NCBI GenBank assembly: GCA_002726235.1
Contig: PBSN01000002.1
Coordinates: forward strand, 7,061-71,060
Origin: Nitrospiraceae bacterium
GTDB taxonomy: Bacteria > Nitrospirota > Nitrospiria > Nitrospirales > UBA2166
Length of the DNA stretch: 64,000 bases
Direction of reading: 5' to 3'
A program made the translations under genes and the position numbers. This document shows positions 17,852-26,950 of this stretch, one piece after another. The notes under the pieces are model-generated. The model saw nothing but the letters and a program-made list of their open reading frames with translations. It was not told the DNA's origin and searched no databases. The first letter of the stretch is position 1; every line of letters begins with the position of its first letter.

Positions 17852-19150
17852 CTATGGCCTGAGACGTTCTAACATTCTCGGAAACGGAATCGCTTCACGC
17901 ACATGGTCAATGCCACATACCCACCGGACCACTCGTTCAATTCCCATTCCAAAACCTGCATGAGGAACGGAGCCATACCGCCGTACATCCACATACCATG
18001 AAAAGTCTTCGATTAGAAGACCATGCGCAGTGATTTTGTCCTGCAGGGTTTCAAGATCATCTTCACGCTGACCACCGCCGATAATTTCTCCTGCTCCTTC
18101 TGGTGCAAGCATGTCCATGCTGAGAGAGATGGTGGGATCGTCAGGATCATTCTTCATGTAAAATGCTTTACAGGCCGCAGGATATCGGTGTACGATCACT
18201 GGCCGGTCAAACCATTCTGCGATCAAAGTTTCTTCATCAGCCCCAAAATCGTGTCCCCACTCAAACGCGACACCCTGATTCCTGAGACGTTCAACAGCAT
18301 CCCCATAGGTCATTCGAGGAAAGGGCTTTTTGATCTTTTTCAATTTCGCGATATCTCGATCAAGTACCGCCAGTTCTTCCGAACACCGAGTGAGAACATG
18401 GCAAACAATGGTCTCCACAAAATCTTCTGCAAGATTCATGTCGTCCTGCAGGTCAAAATACGCGACTTCCGGTTCGATCATCCAAAACTCCATCAAATGC
18501 CGGCGTGTCTTAGATTTTTCTGCTCGAAATGTCGGACCAAAGCAATATACTTTTCCAAACGCCATCGCGCCAGCTTCCATGTATAGTTGACCACTCTGCG
18601 TCAAGTATGCAGGCTCCCCGAAATAATCAACTTCAAACAGCGTGGTTGTGCCTTCACACGAAGCCGGGGTAAAGACCGGCGCATCGAGAAGCGTAAACCC
18701 ACGCGAATCAAAATAGTGACGAGATGCTTTAATTAACTCACTTCGGATCCTGAGGATCGCGTGCTGACGCGAAGAGCGCAACCACAGATGCCTATGGTCA
18801 AGAAGAAACGCAACGCCATGTTCTTTCGGCGTGATTGGATACTCTTCGGCAAGTGTCATAACCGAGAGATGTTTAATGGAAAGCTCAAATCCAGACGGTG
18901 CACGTTGTTCAACTCGAACCGTCCCGGTAACGATGATCGATGATTCTTGAGGAAGGTGACCCGCTATGCTGAAAACGTCCGCATCAACATCCCCCTTAAA
19001 AACAACACACTGGATAGTCCCTGTCCCATCCCGCAATTGCAAAAAATGGAGTTTTCCGCTAGACCGTCTGTTCTGCAACCAGCCTTTGAGCACAACCTCC
19101 TGCTTGTCGAATCCGGAAATATCCCGAATATACACCCACGGTGGCATCAC
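17852..19150 (-). CDS. asnS: Asparaginyl-tRNA synthetase
   Basis: A class IIb synthetase of 432 residues: an OB-fold anticodon-binding domain (about 5-105, opening with the [15 protein letters not shown] segment) and a catalytic domain with class II motif 2 ([21 protein letters not shown]) and motif 3 ([10 protein letters not shown]). The [11 protein letters not shown] stretch and the tRNA-Asn(GTT) gene at 51.9 kb support Asn specificity over Asp, though discrimination from sequence by eye is not absolute. ATG at codon 1 or 2 could be used. It is 6 bases downstream of metF. Confidence 0.93.
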   Translation of the reverse strand: MMPPWVYIRDISGFDKQEVVLKGWLQNRRSSGKLHFLQLRDGTGTIQCVVFKGDVDADVFSIAGHLPQESSIIVTGTVRVEQRAPSGFELSIKHLSVMTLAEEYPITPKEHGVAFLLDHRHLWLRSSRQHAILRIRSELIKASRHYFDSRGFTLLDAPVFTPASCEGTTTLFEVDYFGEPAYLTQSGQLYMEAGAMAFGKVYCFGPTFRAEKSKTRRHLMEFWMIEPEVAYFDLQDDMNLAEDFVETIVCHVLTRCSEELAVLDRDIAKLKKIKKPFPRMTYGDAVERLRNQGVAFEWGHDFGADEETLIAEWFDRPVIVHRYPAACKAFYMKNDPDDPTISLSMDMLAPEGAGEIIGGGQREDDLETLQDKITAHGLLIEDFSWYVDVRRYGSVPHAGFGMGIERVVRWVCGIDHVREAIPFPRMLERLRP

Positions 19151-19156
19151 AGGCTC

Positions 19157-20056
19157 TTAGCGAAGTTCCGCTCTCTTGATCAGCTCTGGAAGTCGATCAA
19201 TTGCGGTGATGGTCATCAGGTGAACACCATCACAAGAATCGCGAATGGCATTAATGGTCCTGACGGCAAGATCAATTCCAACATCGCAGGCTTTGTCTTC
19301 GGGTACCCCATCAAGCTCATCAACCATATCCTGTGGAACAGAAAGTCCCGGAATATTGTCATTTAGAAACCGAGCCATTTTCGCTGATCGCAACAGGATA
19401 ATTCCCGCGATCACCTTGACCTGGAATTGGCGAGCAAAGGCCATAAATTCCTTAAAACGAACAGCATCGAAGATAGCTTGAGTTTGAAAGAAGTGCGCAC
19501 CCGCGTTCACCTTCGTCTCAAATTTTGTTTGTGCAAGCCCACGGGGTAGCATGTCCGGCGTCATGGCAGCCCCCACATGCAAATCGGTCATCCCATTCAG
19601 CGTTTTCCCGTTCATGTCGTGTCCTTGATTCATCCCATCGATAATCTGCATCATCTGAATGGAATCAATGTCATACACCGGCTTGGCATCCTTATGATCT
19701 CCAACAGTGGGGTAGTCGCCAGTCAAACACAAAAGATTTCTAATCCCCAGTAGATGTGCGCTGAGAAGGTCAGATTGAATGGCAAGTCGATTACGATCAC
19801 GACAGGTGATTTGCATAACCGGATCATGCCCAATTTCGTACAACAATCGACAAAGGGAAATCGATCCGGCACGCAACACAGCTGCCGTATTGTCAGTCAC
19901 GTTGACACCATCAACCATCCCTACCATTTTCCCAGCTAGAGTCATCACCTTCGAAACATCAGTACCCTTTGGCGGGTTAAATTCGATAGTGGTCACGAAA
20001 GGCCTGGTTGCCAAAGCCTCCCGAAGACGTGGAACGTTATTCATCATGACAGCCAC
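19157..20056 (-). CDS. metF: Methylenetetrahydrofolate reductase
   Basis: A FAD TIM-barrel enzyme that reduces methylene- to methyl-tetrahydrofolate for methionine synthesis (and the reverse in some C1 routes). The 299 residues hold the TIEFNPPKG opening, VNVTDN, a QITCRDRNR segment, the NLLCLTGDY signature, GAHFFQTQ and AGIILLRS. The length matches the bacterial family. ATGs at codons 1, 4 and 5 are all possible starts. It lies between folD and asnS on the minus strand. Confidence 0.92.
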   Translation of the reverse strand: MAVMMNNVPRLREALATRPFVTTIEFNPPKGTDVSKVMTLAGKMVGMVDGVNVTDNTAAVLRAGSISLCRLLYEIGHDPVMQITCRDRNRLAIQSDLLSAHLLGIRNLLCLTGDYPTVGDHKDAKPVYDIDSIQMMQIIDGMNQGHDMNGKTLNGMTDLHVGAAMTPDMLPRGLAQTKFETKVNAGAHFFQTQAIFDAVRFKEFMAFARQFQVKVIAGIILLRSAKMARFLNDNIPGLSVPQDMVDELDGVPEDKACDVGIDLAVRTINAIRDSCDGVHLMTITAIDRLPELIKRAELR

Positions 20057-20095
20057 TTACAAAAGACATGAATCGGCACAACATAGACTCGTCCC

Positions 20096-20953
20096 TCACT
20101 TCGCCGCGCGTACAGTAGCCTCAACCGTATTCTCCAACAACATGGCAATGGTCATCGGACCCACGCCACCCGGAACAGGGGAAATCCACCCCGCAACTTT
20201 AGAAACGGTCTCAAAATCGACGTCCCCAACAAATCCGGTGTCTACTAAGTTCATTCCAACGTCGATCACGACGGCACCCGGCTTAACCATAGCCGCATCG
20301 ATCATCTTGGCCTTCCCAGCTGCGACAACCAAAATATCAGCCTCACGACACCGACCAGCCAAGTCTTGTGTCCGAGAATGGCAAATCGTTACCGTTGCAT
20401 GGCGTTCCAGCAGAAGCATCGCCGCTGGTTTTCCAACAATCTGGCTTCGGCCTACCACAACTGCTCGTTTGCCTGCAATTGACATTCCCGTTGACTCAAT
20501 CATCTTCACCACTCCCTTTGGAGTACACGCGACAGCACGAGGGTTGCCTTGAAGCAACCCTCCCATATTATAGGGATGGAACCCATCGACATCTTTTTCA
20601 GCCGCAATGGTTTCAATAATCGCACGCTTGTCGATGTGATTGGGAAGGGGAAGTTGAACAAGAATGCCATGAATACTCGGGTTGAAATTTGCGGCCAAGA
20701 CCAGATTAATAAGTTCATCTTGAGATACCGTCACTGGCAAGCGATGCTCCTCGGAGAAGACTCCAACAGACTCACACGCCCTGTGCTTATTTTTCACATA
20801 CAAGGCCGAAGCCGGGTCATCTCCGACAAGAAATACCGAAAGGCCAGGACGAACGCCTTTGGCCTGCAACGCCGCGGCCTGCTCACGCAACTCAGCTCTG
20901 ATTTCCTGAGCCAAAGCCTTACCATCGATAATCTGCGCCGCCACGCGTAGCAT
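20096..20953 (-). CDS. folD: Bifunctional methylene-THF dehydrogenase/cyclohydrolase
   Basis: Interconverts methylene- and formyl-tetrahydrofolate. The 285-residue protein has the usual motifs: AQIIDGKALAQEI, YVKNKHRACESVG with the catalytic lysine, VQLPLPNH, and the PGGVGPMTIAMLL C-terminal signature with the VVGRSQIVGKP Rossmann loop. The ATG at 20953 lacks a clear ribosome-binding site because a repeat element begins two bases upstream at 20955; a GTG at codon 4 is an alternative. It heads the folD-metF-asnS-panB run. Confidence 0.96.
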   Translation of the reverse strand: MLRVAAQIIDGKALAQEIRAELREQAAALQAKGVRPGLSVFLVGDDPASALYVKNKHRACESVGVFSEEHRLPVTVSQDELINLVLAANFNPSIHGILVQLPLPNHIDKRAIIETIAAEKDVDGFHPYNMGGLLQGNPRAVACTPKGVVKMIESTGMSIAGKRAVVVGRSQIVGKPAAMLLLERHATVTICHSRTQDLAGRCREADILVVAAGKAKMIDAAMVKPGAVVIDVGMNLVDTGFVGDVDFETVSKVAGWISPVPGGVGPMTIAMLLENTVEATVRAAK

Positions 20954-20954
20954 T

Positions 20955-21031
20955 CTAGCAGGATGTTGGAAAAGGTCGCCAGCAACGTTCTCATTCCGTT
21001 GTCATCCTCACGTACTTATGCGTACGTTCCA
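20955..21031 (+). repeat. MITE-like repeat, copy A (one end visible)
   Basis: This segment begins CTAGCAGGATGTTGGAAAAG and matches the reverse complement of the element between pstA and pstB (49713-49898): about 45 of 62 aligned bases by hand with one gap, and the differences are mostly transitions. A small ACGTAC/GTACGT inverted repeat follows at 21009-21026. Only one terminal end is recognised; the far end seems degraded or absent. It abuts the folD start and so must carry or have displaced that gene's promoter. Confidence 0.6.
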
Positions 21032-21159
21032 GGTACCAAAACAGCTACAGCCTTGCTAGGCAATCCTTCCTTCCCCTCTCATATTCCAGCAGACTGCCCG
21101 GTTGTTCCCATAGGGCCAAGCATGAGACAATTTTGCATTATTCAACGAACACCGGGCCC

Positions 21160-21468
21160 ATGGTGACGTGCAAGATAAAGTAGCTCCATCCGGAACGAAA
21201 GGCCGCAGCGACACTCAAATATGGCCAGCCATCACAACCAGGCCCCACAACTAATTGCCAAAGCCAAAAAGTCACCACGGAAGCACTCATCCGCGGTGTG
21301 CAAGAAGCCGCCATTCCAATCCAAGAAGATCGCGATCTCGCCCAACTCTTGCTATAACTCGACCGCGCTGAAGCAATGCCTGAAGAATTTTACCAAGTTA
21401 TCGCCAAAGTCCACGCATTCATTTATCACATACGCAAAGAGTATCAATCGACACGAACAACACCCTGA
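21160..21468 (+). pseudogene. Decayed FlhB C-terminal-domain-like (FhlB/YlqH-type) gene
   Basis: Three-frame reading reconstructs the small FlhB-like protein often found beside flagellar genes: ERKAAATLKYG in one frame (21193-21225), then NQAPQLIAKA shifted one frame (21236-21265), then back to the first frame with VTTEALIRGVQEAAIPIQED, DLAQLLL, a TAA at 21355-21357, and AMPEEFYQVIAKVHAFIYH to the TGA at 21466-21468. There is another in-frame TAG at 21181. Two frameshifts and two stops in about 90 codons argue for a dead gene, unless they are assembly errors. No flagellar neighbours are present. Confidence 0.72.
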
Positions 21469-21482
21469 CTACTGAACACACC

Positions 21483-22385
21483 ATGCACGGATCTATCATT
21501 ATTCGCGACCTTTCCATCAACACTCACTGTGGGGTGACACCCGAAGAACGTTCGGTTGCGCAACAACTGATCGTCAATGTCGAGGCAACCTACGACACGA
21601 CGCAAGCAGTCATTTCTGACGATATCTATAAAACTGTTGACTACGAACGGGTGTGCCAAGTCATCAAAGACATCGCACGCACAGAAACATTTGCGCTGCT
21701 AGAAACATTAGGCAATCACATAATCAATCGTCTTTTTGAAACCACAGATGCACAAACAATAATCATAACGCTCACGAAGAAAACCCTCGCCACGATTTTA
21801 GGGAATCAGGGGTCGATTGGAGTAACGACAAGCGCACAACGTCCAGATGGTCCACAGGGGAACCGACCCTCAGCGCTGCTTACAGAACATCTCGCATTAA
21901 TCCCACCTGGACGTGCCCTCGACATTGCAACCGGGAAAGGGCGGAACGCGCTGTTTCTCGCACAGGCTGGCTTTCAGGTAAACGGCGTCGATCGAAATCG
22001 TGAAGCACTAGCGGCATGTGAGGAAAAAGCAAAACAACTCGGTCTTCGGGATCTTTCACTCAACGAAATCGACCTCGAACAGTCACCATCAATTGAGAAC
22101 AACTCCTATAATTTGATCGTCAACACCTACTACCTTCAGCGCAACCTCGCTCCAGCAATTGTGAATGCGCTGAGAACCGGAGGCATCCTCATTTTCGAAA
22201 CCTTCTTGATTGCAAATCATCATCGATTCAATCACCCACGCCGAAAAGAGTTTTGCTTGGAATCCAACGAATTACTCAGTCTCTTCCGAGGTCTCACTGT
22301 CCTGTACTACCAAGAAAATACGACAGGGAAAGGCCCCTACCTCGCCCGTCTAGTTGCCACGAAATCGTCAAACCCCGTTCTATAA
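21483..22385 (+). CDS. folB: Dihydroneopterin aldolase fused to a SAM methyltransferase
   Basis: Residues 1-118 are a FolB domain (IIIRDLSINTHCGVTPEER, VDYERV with the conserved Tyr, and LTKK near residue 98), which cleaves dihydroneopterin in folate synthesis. After a short linker, residues about 128-295 form a class I methyltransferase with motif I ALDIATGKGRNALFLA and a GVDRN acidic strand, resembling TehB-like small-molecule methyltransferases. Total 300 residues, against about 120 for stand-alone FolB. The methyl acceptor is unknown. It starts 15 bases after the FlhB-like remnant. A frame error joining two genes is unlikely because the linker reads through cleanly. Confidence 0.88.
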   Translation: MHGSIIIRDLSINTHCGVTPEERSVAQQLIVNVEATYDTTQAVISDDIYKTVDYERVCQVIKDIARTETFALLETLGNHIINRLFETTDAQTIIITLTKKTLATILGNQGSIGVTTSAQRPDGPQGNRPSALLTEHLALIPPGRALDIATGKGRNALFLAQAGFQVNGVDRNREALAACEEKAKQLGLRDLSLNEIDLEQSPSIENNSYNLIVNTYYLQRNLAPAIVNALRTGGILIFETFLIANHHRFNHPRRKEFCLESNELLSLFRGLTVLYYQENTTGKGPYLARLVATKSSNPVL

Positions 22386-22398
22386 CTTAAATTACATG

Positions 22399-22548
22399 CT
22401 AGCTAATACTGATTTTCAAAAGCGATGAAATTACACGATCAAATCGATCCTTGGCTTCTTTCGCGATTACCGCTTCCGTAACTTTTAAAATCACATCCTC
22501 ATAGAACGTATTAATCGTTGTTAAGATTCCATAGGATTGTGTCGACAT
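22399..22548 (-). pseudogene. Short DUF302-like N-terminal fragment
   Basis: A 49-codon frame (ATG 22548, with AAAGGA just upstream) starts STQSYGILTTINTFYEDVILKVTEA, which is how DUF302 proteins begin (short strand, then the helix with VTEAL). The expected EGFGVLTEID core and all later strands are missing; the frame ends after a charged helix. It may be a truncated gene, or a small unrelated protein. An in-frame ATG two codons upstream (22554) is equally possible. Confidence 0.35.
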
Positions 22549-22661
22549 GCCCATCCTTTCCCGGCTTATGAGACGCATACGATAAAAACATTCACCTCCA
22601 CCTCCCTCTTCCACGTCAAGAGGGATTGATTTCTACTATTGATTTGACCGAGTAGCCTCGA

Positions 22662-23804
22662 TTAATGCATAGACCCCTGCTGAGATGCTAACAATTTCAC
22701 GACTGTGCGGAACAACGCGACGGCTTTCCATTCGATGGCCGGATCACGGAAAAAGTGGTCGAGGCCTAGTTCGAGGACAGTGACACTGCCTGGAATAATC
22801 TCATCCACGAGAAGGGTCAGTCCATCATTCGGGCCATAGGGGCGAAGTGCTTCGTACCGGCTCCTCACCCCTCCTGATACGTCCCCAGAAAGCGGAACGG
22901 CCATATAATTTACAACCAAGATATCATCCGGGATGCGAACATGAGCATAGCGTGCACGTCGGACATCTGTGGTCATACTCGCAAGACCAGCAACATTCCA
23001 TCCTTTCCACCAAAAGTAGAGACGCAGTCCCCACCGCTGAGGCCAGTTCATGACACCGTCAGCAAGCTGTGTCCCTTGAATCACCCCACCAACATTAACC
23101 CACGCGCGAACGTGCGTCGTTTGCGCCGAGGTCAGATGGGCCCCCAGCGCTAACGCCGCTTCAGCACCAGATTTGCTGGTGCTAACCAGAATCAATTTCT
23201 CTTCTCCATCACGTCGTCGCATGATCTCGTCAGCAATGATTGCCGCATTGCGTTCAACAGATCCGCTTTCCTCTGTTTCAATCAACACCGTTTGGATACC
23301 CATGCGATCAAAAATTTCCCGTTGTTGCCGAAAATCAGCACCCGTTGAAGGATCCGAGCGATAGAGCCATCCAGGTGCGAAAAGGATCACGTACGACCGA
23401 TATTGAGTGGCATTTAAGGATACCTGTTGTTGTGAACGAAGGATCGCATCGAGTTCATCGGAAAATTTCGCCCGCATTTGAACGTTGGAATCAAGGCCCG
23501 AAAGATGCGACGCGAGCATTAATGTCGCAAGATCTGTCGACATACTATTGGCAATATGTGCGATCGTGTCCCGATCAATTTCACCTCCCTGAAGCTGTGC
23601 GTGGAAGTCGTCAATCTGTCGGTGCGTTTTAGGATCGGTATTTTCACCTCGTAGGTAGCGCTCGAGGTAATAGCGCGCAATGACAGAATCAACCGTGGTG
23701 TTGATGTGATGACCAGCCAATTCCCCTTGCACAGGCACGCGAGGAATGGAGGCCTCACATGCTACAAGGAAGACACTCGCCACACAAGCAAGTATGGTAT
23801 ACAT
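22662..23804 (-). CDS. Alpha/beta-hydrolase-like lipoprotein
   Basis: A 380-residue exported protein. The ATG at 23804 places a hydrophobic segment with lipobox (FLVAC) at about residues 5-16, so it should be lipidated. A helical region (about 35-120) precedes an alpha/beta-hydrolase-like fold: VILFAPGWLY strand-oxyanion loop, a nucleophile-elbow-like STSKSG near residue 225 in place of the usual GHSKGG, and a late His in GLDHFF. The serine assignment is inference. It is divergent from the HTH-MBL gene with only 31 bases between starts, implying a shared control region. Substrate unknown. Confidence 0.68.
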   Translation of the reverse strand: MYTILACVASVFLVACEASIPRVPVQGELAGHHINTTVDSVIARYYLERYLRGENTDPKTHRQIDDFHAQLQGGEIDRDTIAHIANSMSTDLATLMLASHLSGLDSNVQMRAKFSDELDAILRSQQQVSLNATQYRSYVILFAPGWLYRSDPSTGADFRQQREIFDRMGIQTVLIETEESGSVERNAAIIADEIMRRRDGEEKLILVSTSKSGAEAALALGAHLTSAQTTHVRAWVNVGGVIQGTQLADGVMNWPQRWGLRLYFWWKGWNVAGLASMTTDVRRARYAHVRIPDDILVVNYMAVPLSGDVSGGVRSRYEALRPYGPNDGLTLLVDEIIPGSVTVLELGLDHFFRDPAIEWKAVALFRTVVKLLASQQGSMH

Positions 23805-23835
23805 TATCGAGCGTTGCACGAGGAAGGAACTGACG

Positions 23836-24693
23836 ATGGCATCTCTCGAAGATGAGTTTGGGGACATTATAAAGAAGGCTCGCCAAGGCCAAGGACTAAC
23901 CCTTGACGATGTCATCGGCAAGACGGGCATCCCTAAAACCACTCTGCGCGCTCTTGAAGGGTGCAAGCAACTGCCAACATCAAACGAAGTTCAAGCGATC
24001 GCGCCACTTCTCTCCTTAGACCCAAGAACATTAGAAGCGATTGGACGAGAACAGTGGCAACCACTTGACTCTCCTGGCTGGGTCGCCGAAACCGTCGAGA
24101 CCGTACGCGGCGATATTGGAGGATACGAGGTTAAAGGCTACCTCCTTTACGATTCAACCACCAAAGACGCAGTTATGATCGACACCGCCTATAACGCGAA
24201 GCAGATGTTGCACCACATAGACACACTTGGACTTCGCCTGCAGGGCATTTGCCTCACCCATGGGCATTCCGACCATGCCAATGGCATCGATATCATTGTG
24301 GCAGCACATCCGACGACAGTACACATCGGACATGGTGATATGTCGATGATCACTGAATACCAATCTTTAGTGGACATTCAACCCTCACACGATGGGCATA
24401 TTCTGGAGATTGGATCTATTGATCTTCAGTTTATATCAACCCCTGGCCATACTCCAGGCGGCGTCTGCTACTCTACCGGACCGTTGTGCTTTGTAGGAGA
24501 TACTCTCTTTGCCGGTTCGATCGGACGTTCTTGTCCATGGAATTTGTACCCGATCCATTTGCAATCGGTAACGGAGCAGATCCTACAAATGGACGCATCG
24601 GTGATCTTGCTTCCCGGGCACGGTCCTGCCACCACCGTCGGAGAAGAGAAACGACACAATCCGTTCGTGACGGGCTACGCTATGCCATCATGA
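23836..24693 (+). CDS. HTH (XRE)-metallo-beta-lactamase fold fusion hydrolase
   Basis: A 285-residue protein. Residues about 8-70 form an XRE-type helix-turn-helix (ARQGQGLTLDDVIGKTGIPKT). Residues about 85-280 are a metallo-beta-lactamase domain of the glyoxalase II type, with metal ligands His142, His144, Asp146, His147, a GHTPGG histidine near 210, VGDTLF and LLPGHGP. It could be a thioester hydrolase with self-regulation or an HTH used for partner binding. AAGGAA precedes the ATG; the longer frame upstream overlaps the divergent lipoprotein. The stop overlaps the next gene as ATGA. Confidence 0.82.
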   Translation: MASLEDEFGDIIKKARQGQGLTLDDVIGKTGIPKTTLRALEGCKQLPTSNEVQAIAPLLSLDPRTLEAIGREQWQPLDSPGWVAETVETVRGDIGGYEVKGYLLYDSTTKDAVMIDTAYNAKQMLHHIDTLGLRLQGICLTHGHSDHANGIDIIVAAHPTTVHIGHGDMSMITEYQSLVDIQPSHDGHILEIGSIDLQFISTPGHTPGGVCYSTGPLCFVGDTLFAGSIGRSCPWNLYPIHLQSVTEQILQMDASVILLPGHGPATTVGEEKRHNPFVTGYAMPS

Positions 24694-25607
24694 GGAATAT
24701 CTGGAACCGCCTTCGCACCCTTTATAGAAAAGGTGGTCCCCATACCATACTTTTTCTCCTTACGATCCTAACCACGCTTTCCGCTGGCGCATTTCAAGCA
24801 GGAACGAATCCGTTCAGAAGCCCCTCTCACCTCATTGAGGGCATTCCATTTTCCATGACCTTGCTCTGCATCCTCCTCACGCATGAGATGGGCCATTATG
24901 TAACGGCGCGGTGGCACAGAGTTCCTGCAACACTGCCCTATTTTATTCCCGGCATTCCATTCTTTATTGGAACCTTCGGGGCCGTGATCCGTATGAAAGG
25001 TCCAATCCTTGGGAAGCGTGCATTGTTCGATATTGGCGTTTCCGGGCCAATCATAGGTTTCGTATTCGCAGTGATCGCGATCGTTATCGGATTGCACTAT
25101 TCGAACGTCGTTGTCGTAGATGGATTGTCAGGAATACAGCTCGGAGAGCCTATTCTCTTCGATTTGCTTACGCGGATGGTCATTGGGAACATCCCTGATA
25201 CATACGATATCGTACTCCATCCCATCGCGTTTGCCGGCTGGGTTGGACTCTTGATTACGGCATTAAACCTGATCCCCATCGGCCAACTTGATGGCGGACA
25301 TGTTGCCTATGCGATGTTTGGAGAGCGGCAACCCATGATTGCAGCAATACTGATTCTTCCCATCCTCCTCTACCTCGGAGTGCTAAGCATACTCACAATC
25401 GCATTCCCCTGGATGAAGGTATTGCCAGGAGCCCCCGGATGGCAAGGTTGGATTATTTGGAGTCTCCTTCCTCTGCTCATTGGGCTCCGCCACCCACCAG
25501 TGCTGGATGCGTATGTTCCGTTGGACCCAACGCGAAGATTGATCGGATGGATCGCGGTCATCATTTTTCTGGTAAGTTTCGTGCCCGCTCCGTTCACAAA
25601 CCTTTAG
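24690..25607 (+). CDS. Site-2 protease family zinc metallopeptidase (M50)
   Basis: A 305-residue membrane protein with several hydrophobic helices. The zinc site is HEMGH at about residues 65-69 and the second ligand motif is IGQLDGGH near residue 195, as in the M50 family. It should cut a membrane-spanning substrate, possibly a regulator. It lacks the PDZ domain of RseP and resembles the shorter plant/cyanobacterial EGY-like group. The ATG at 24690 overlaps the stop of the HTH-MBL gene, so the two are translated together; a functional link is inference. Confidence 0.88.
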   Translation: MRNIWNRLRTLYRKGGPHTILFLLTILTTLSAGAFQAGTNPFRSPSHLIEGIPFSMTLLCILLTHEMGHYVTARWHRVPATLPYFIPGIPFFIGTFGAVIRMKGPILGKRALFDIGVSGPIIGFVFAVIAIVIGLHYSNVVVVDGLSGIQLGEPILFDLLTRMVIGNIPDTYDIVLHPIAFAGWVGLLITALNLIPIGQLDGGHVAYAMFGERQPMIAAILILPILLYLGVLSILTIAFPWMKVLPGAPGWQGWIIWSLLPLLIGLRHPPVLDAYVPLDPTRRLIGWIAVIIFLVSFVPAPFTNL

Positions 25608-25611
25608 TTGT

Positions 25612-26403
25612 TCAGACCTGCCCTGCCAATACGCGAAGCATATCGTGCTGTATAAGCCTATTGCTGGCAAGCACTTCGTTATAATAAATTGAGAACGGGT
25701 TTCCAACGAAATCGCTGATCGATCCACCCGCCTCCGTCACCATTAGACTCCCCGCGGCCACATCCCATGGCGCCAGCTTCATCTCCCAAAACCCATCAAA
25801 GCGTCCCATCGCCACATAGCAGAGATCCAACGCGGCAGAACCCGTTCGGCGCACACCCTGGGCCCGAACCACAAATCCACGAAAGAAATTGAAGTTATTG
25901 TCGGTCCTATCCTGACGTACATCATAGGAAAATCCCGTCACCAGCAACGCATGGTTGAGCGTAGCAACACGCGAAACGGACATCGTCTGTCCGTTACACG
26001 ATGCCCCTTTCCCTTTTTCCGCAACAAACAACTCCTTGCGCATCGGATCAAAGACCACCCCCATGACGATAACCCCATCAATCTCCAAGCCAATGGAAAC
26101 GCAGAACGCGGGAAATGCATGCGTGTAATTGGTCGTCCCATCAAGTGGATCGATCACCCACTTGTAGCGCGACACTGGACCCGACGATAGTCCCCCTTCC
26201 TCGGCGAGAATTTGGTGGTCAGGAAAAGCCGAAGAAATTCGCTCAACAATCGCCCGCTCCGCTGCACGATCGGCATCGGTAACCAAATCCATCACCCCCT
26301 TAAACTCGATGGTAATCCCCTTCTCCATCCGATCCAGAAGAATGTCTCCTGCCTCTCGTGCAGCCTCAATTGCAACGGTCTTCCATGCCTCAGAGTTTTC
26401 CAT
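25612..26403 (-). CDS. Inositol monophosphatase family protein
   Basis: A 263-residue phosphatase of the IMPase/SuhB family. It has the metal-binding WVIDPLDGTTNYTHAFP motif near residues 83-98, an EEGG segment, and the C-terminal WDVAAGSLMVTEAGG signature. Substrates in the family include inositol phosphates, histidinol phosphate and PAP, and I cannot choose among them; SuhB-type roles in rRNA transcription are also possible. ATG 26403 is used because GGTGAC precedes it by about 5 bases. It is convergent with the site-2 protease, 4 bases apart. Confidence 0.93.
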   Translation of the reverse strand: MENSEAWKTVAIEAAREAGDILLDRMEKGITIEFKGVMDLVTDADRAAERAIVERISSAFPDHQILAEEGGLSSGPVSRYKWVIDPLDGTTNYTHAFPAFCVSIGLEIDGVIVMGVVFDPMRKELFVAEKGKGASCNGQTMSVSRVATLNHALLVTGFSYDVRQDRTDNNFNFFRGFVVRAQGVRRTGSAALDLCYVAMGRFDGFWEMKLAPWDVAAGSLMVTEAGGSISDFVGNPFSIYYNEVLASNRLIQHDMLRVLAGQV

Positions 26404-26450
26404 CAGTGTCACCATCTTCAAAAATGCGGAGAAAATGAATGGGTTCCCAG

Positions 26451-26732
26451 CTATTCGAACATTGCACTCAAGGGAATATCGAGACCAGGGAGCAGGGAGA
26501 TCGAAGGGCGTCCTCCAGCATCTAGCCACCCACAACCTGGATCGTCCGAGAAATTAGCATGTTTGTCTTGGTAAATCTTTCCATCATCCATCTGAACATA
26601 AACCGCTGGCGATGAAAAGGTGCAAGGTGAAGGGTCGTTTGTCCTTGGAGCCAAATTTAAAATGTGTCTCCAGAAGTTTTCTTCATGCTTCGTTTCATCG
26701 CTTAGTAGAGCCAGACAGACAAGGCATGTCAA
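26451..26732 (-). CDS. Hypothetical 93-residue protein
   Basis: A frame starting with TTG at 26732 and ending 47 bases before the IMPase start. The C-terminal half (VQMDDGKIYQDK, a CGWLDAGGRPS segment, LPGLDIPLS) has the composition of a real soluble protein; the N-terminal part does not resemble anything and lacks a good ribosome-binding site. It may be the remnant of a longer gene or a small exported protein whose start I have misplaced. I do not recognise it. Confidence 0.3.
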   Translation of the reverse strand: MTCLVCLALLSDETKHEENFWRHILNLAPRTNDPSPCTFSSPAVYVQMDDGKIYQDKHANFSDDPGCGWLDAGGRPSISLLPGLDIPLSAMFE

Positions 26733-26950
26733 GAGATCTGCAAGATTTAAACCCTAGCAACATTCGACGTTCTCTCGCGACCTGAGGCCTCGCCAGAGAA
26801 CCAAGCCATACAAATACGTCACTTCAATGTCAATTTTCTTGACAACCCGAAAACTGCACGCCTATGCTCTTCTGTTGAGACCACAACCAAAACAGTGTCC
26901 ATCTCACATAATCTCGTCGAGCCGGTGAGAATCACCCAAGAAAGGATTCC

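Noticed and set aside
21221-21475. 84-codon frame as an intact gene
   Set aside because: It follows the FlhB-like similarity only for about 15 codons and then leaves it; the pseudogene explanation fits better.
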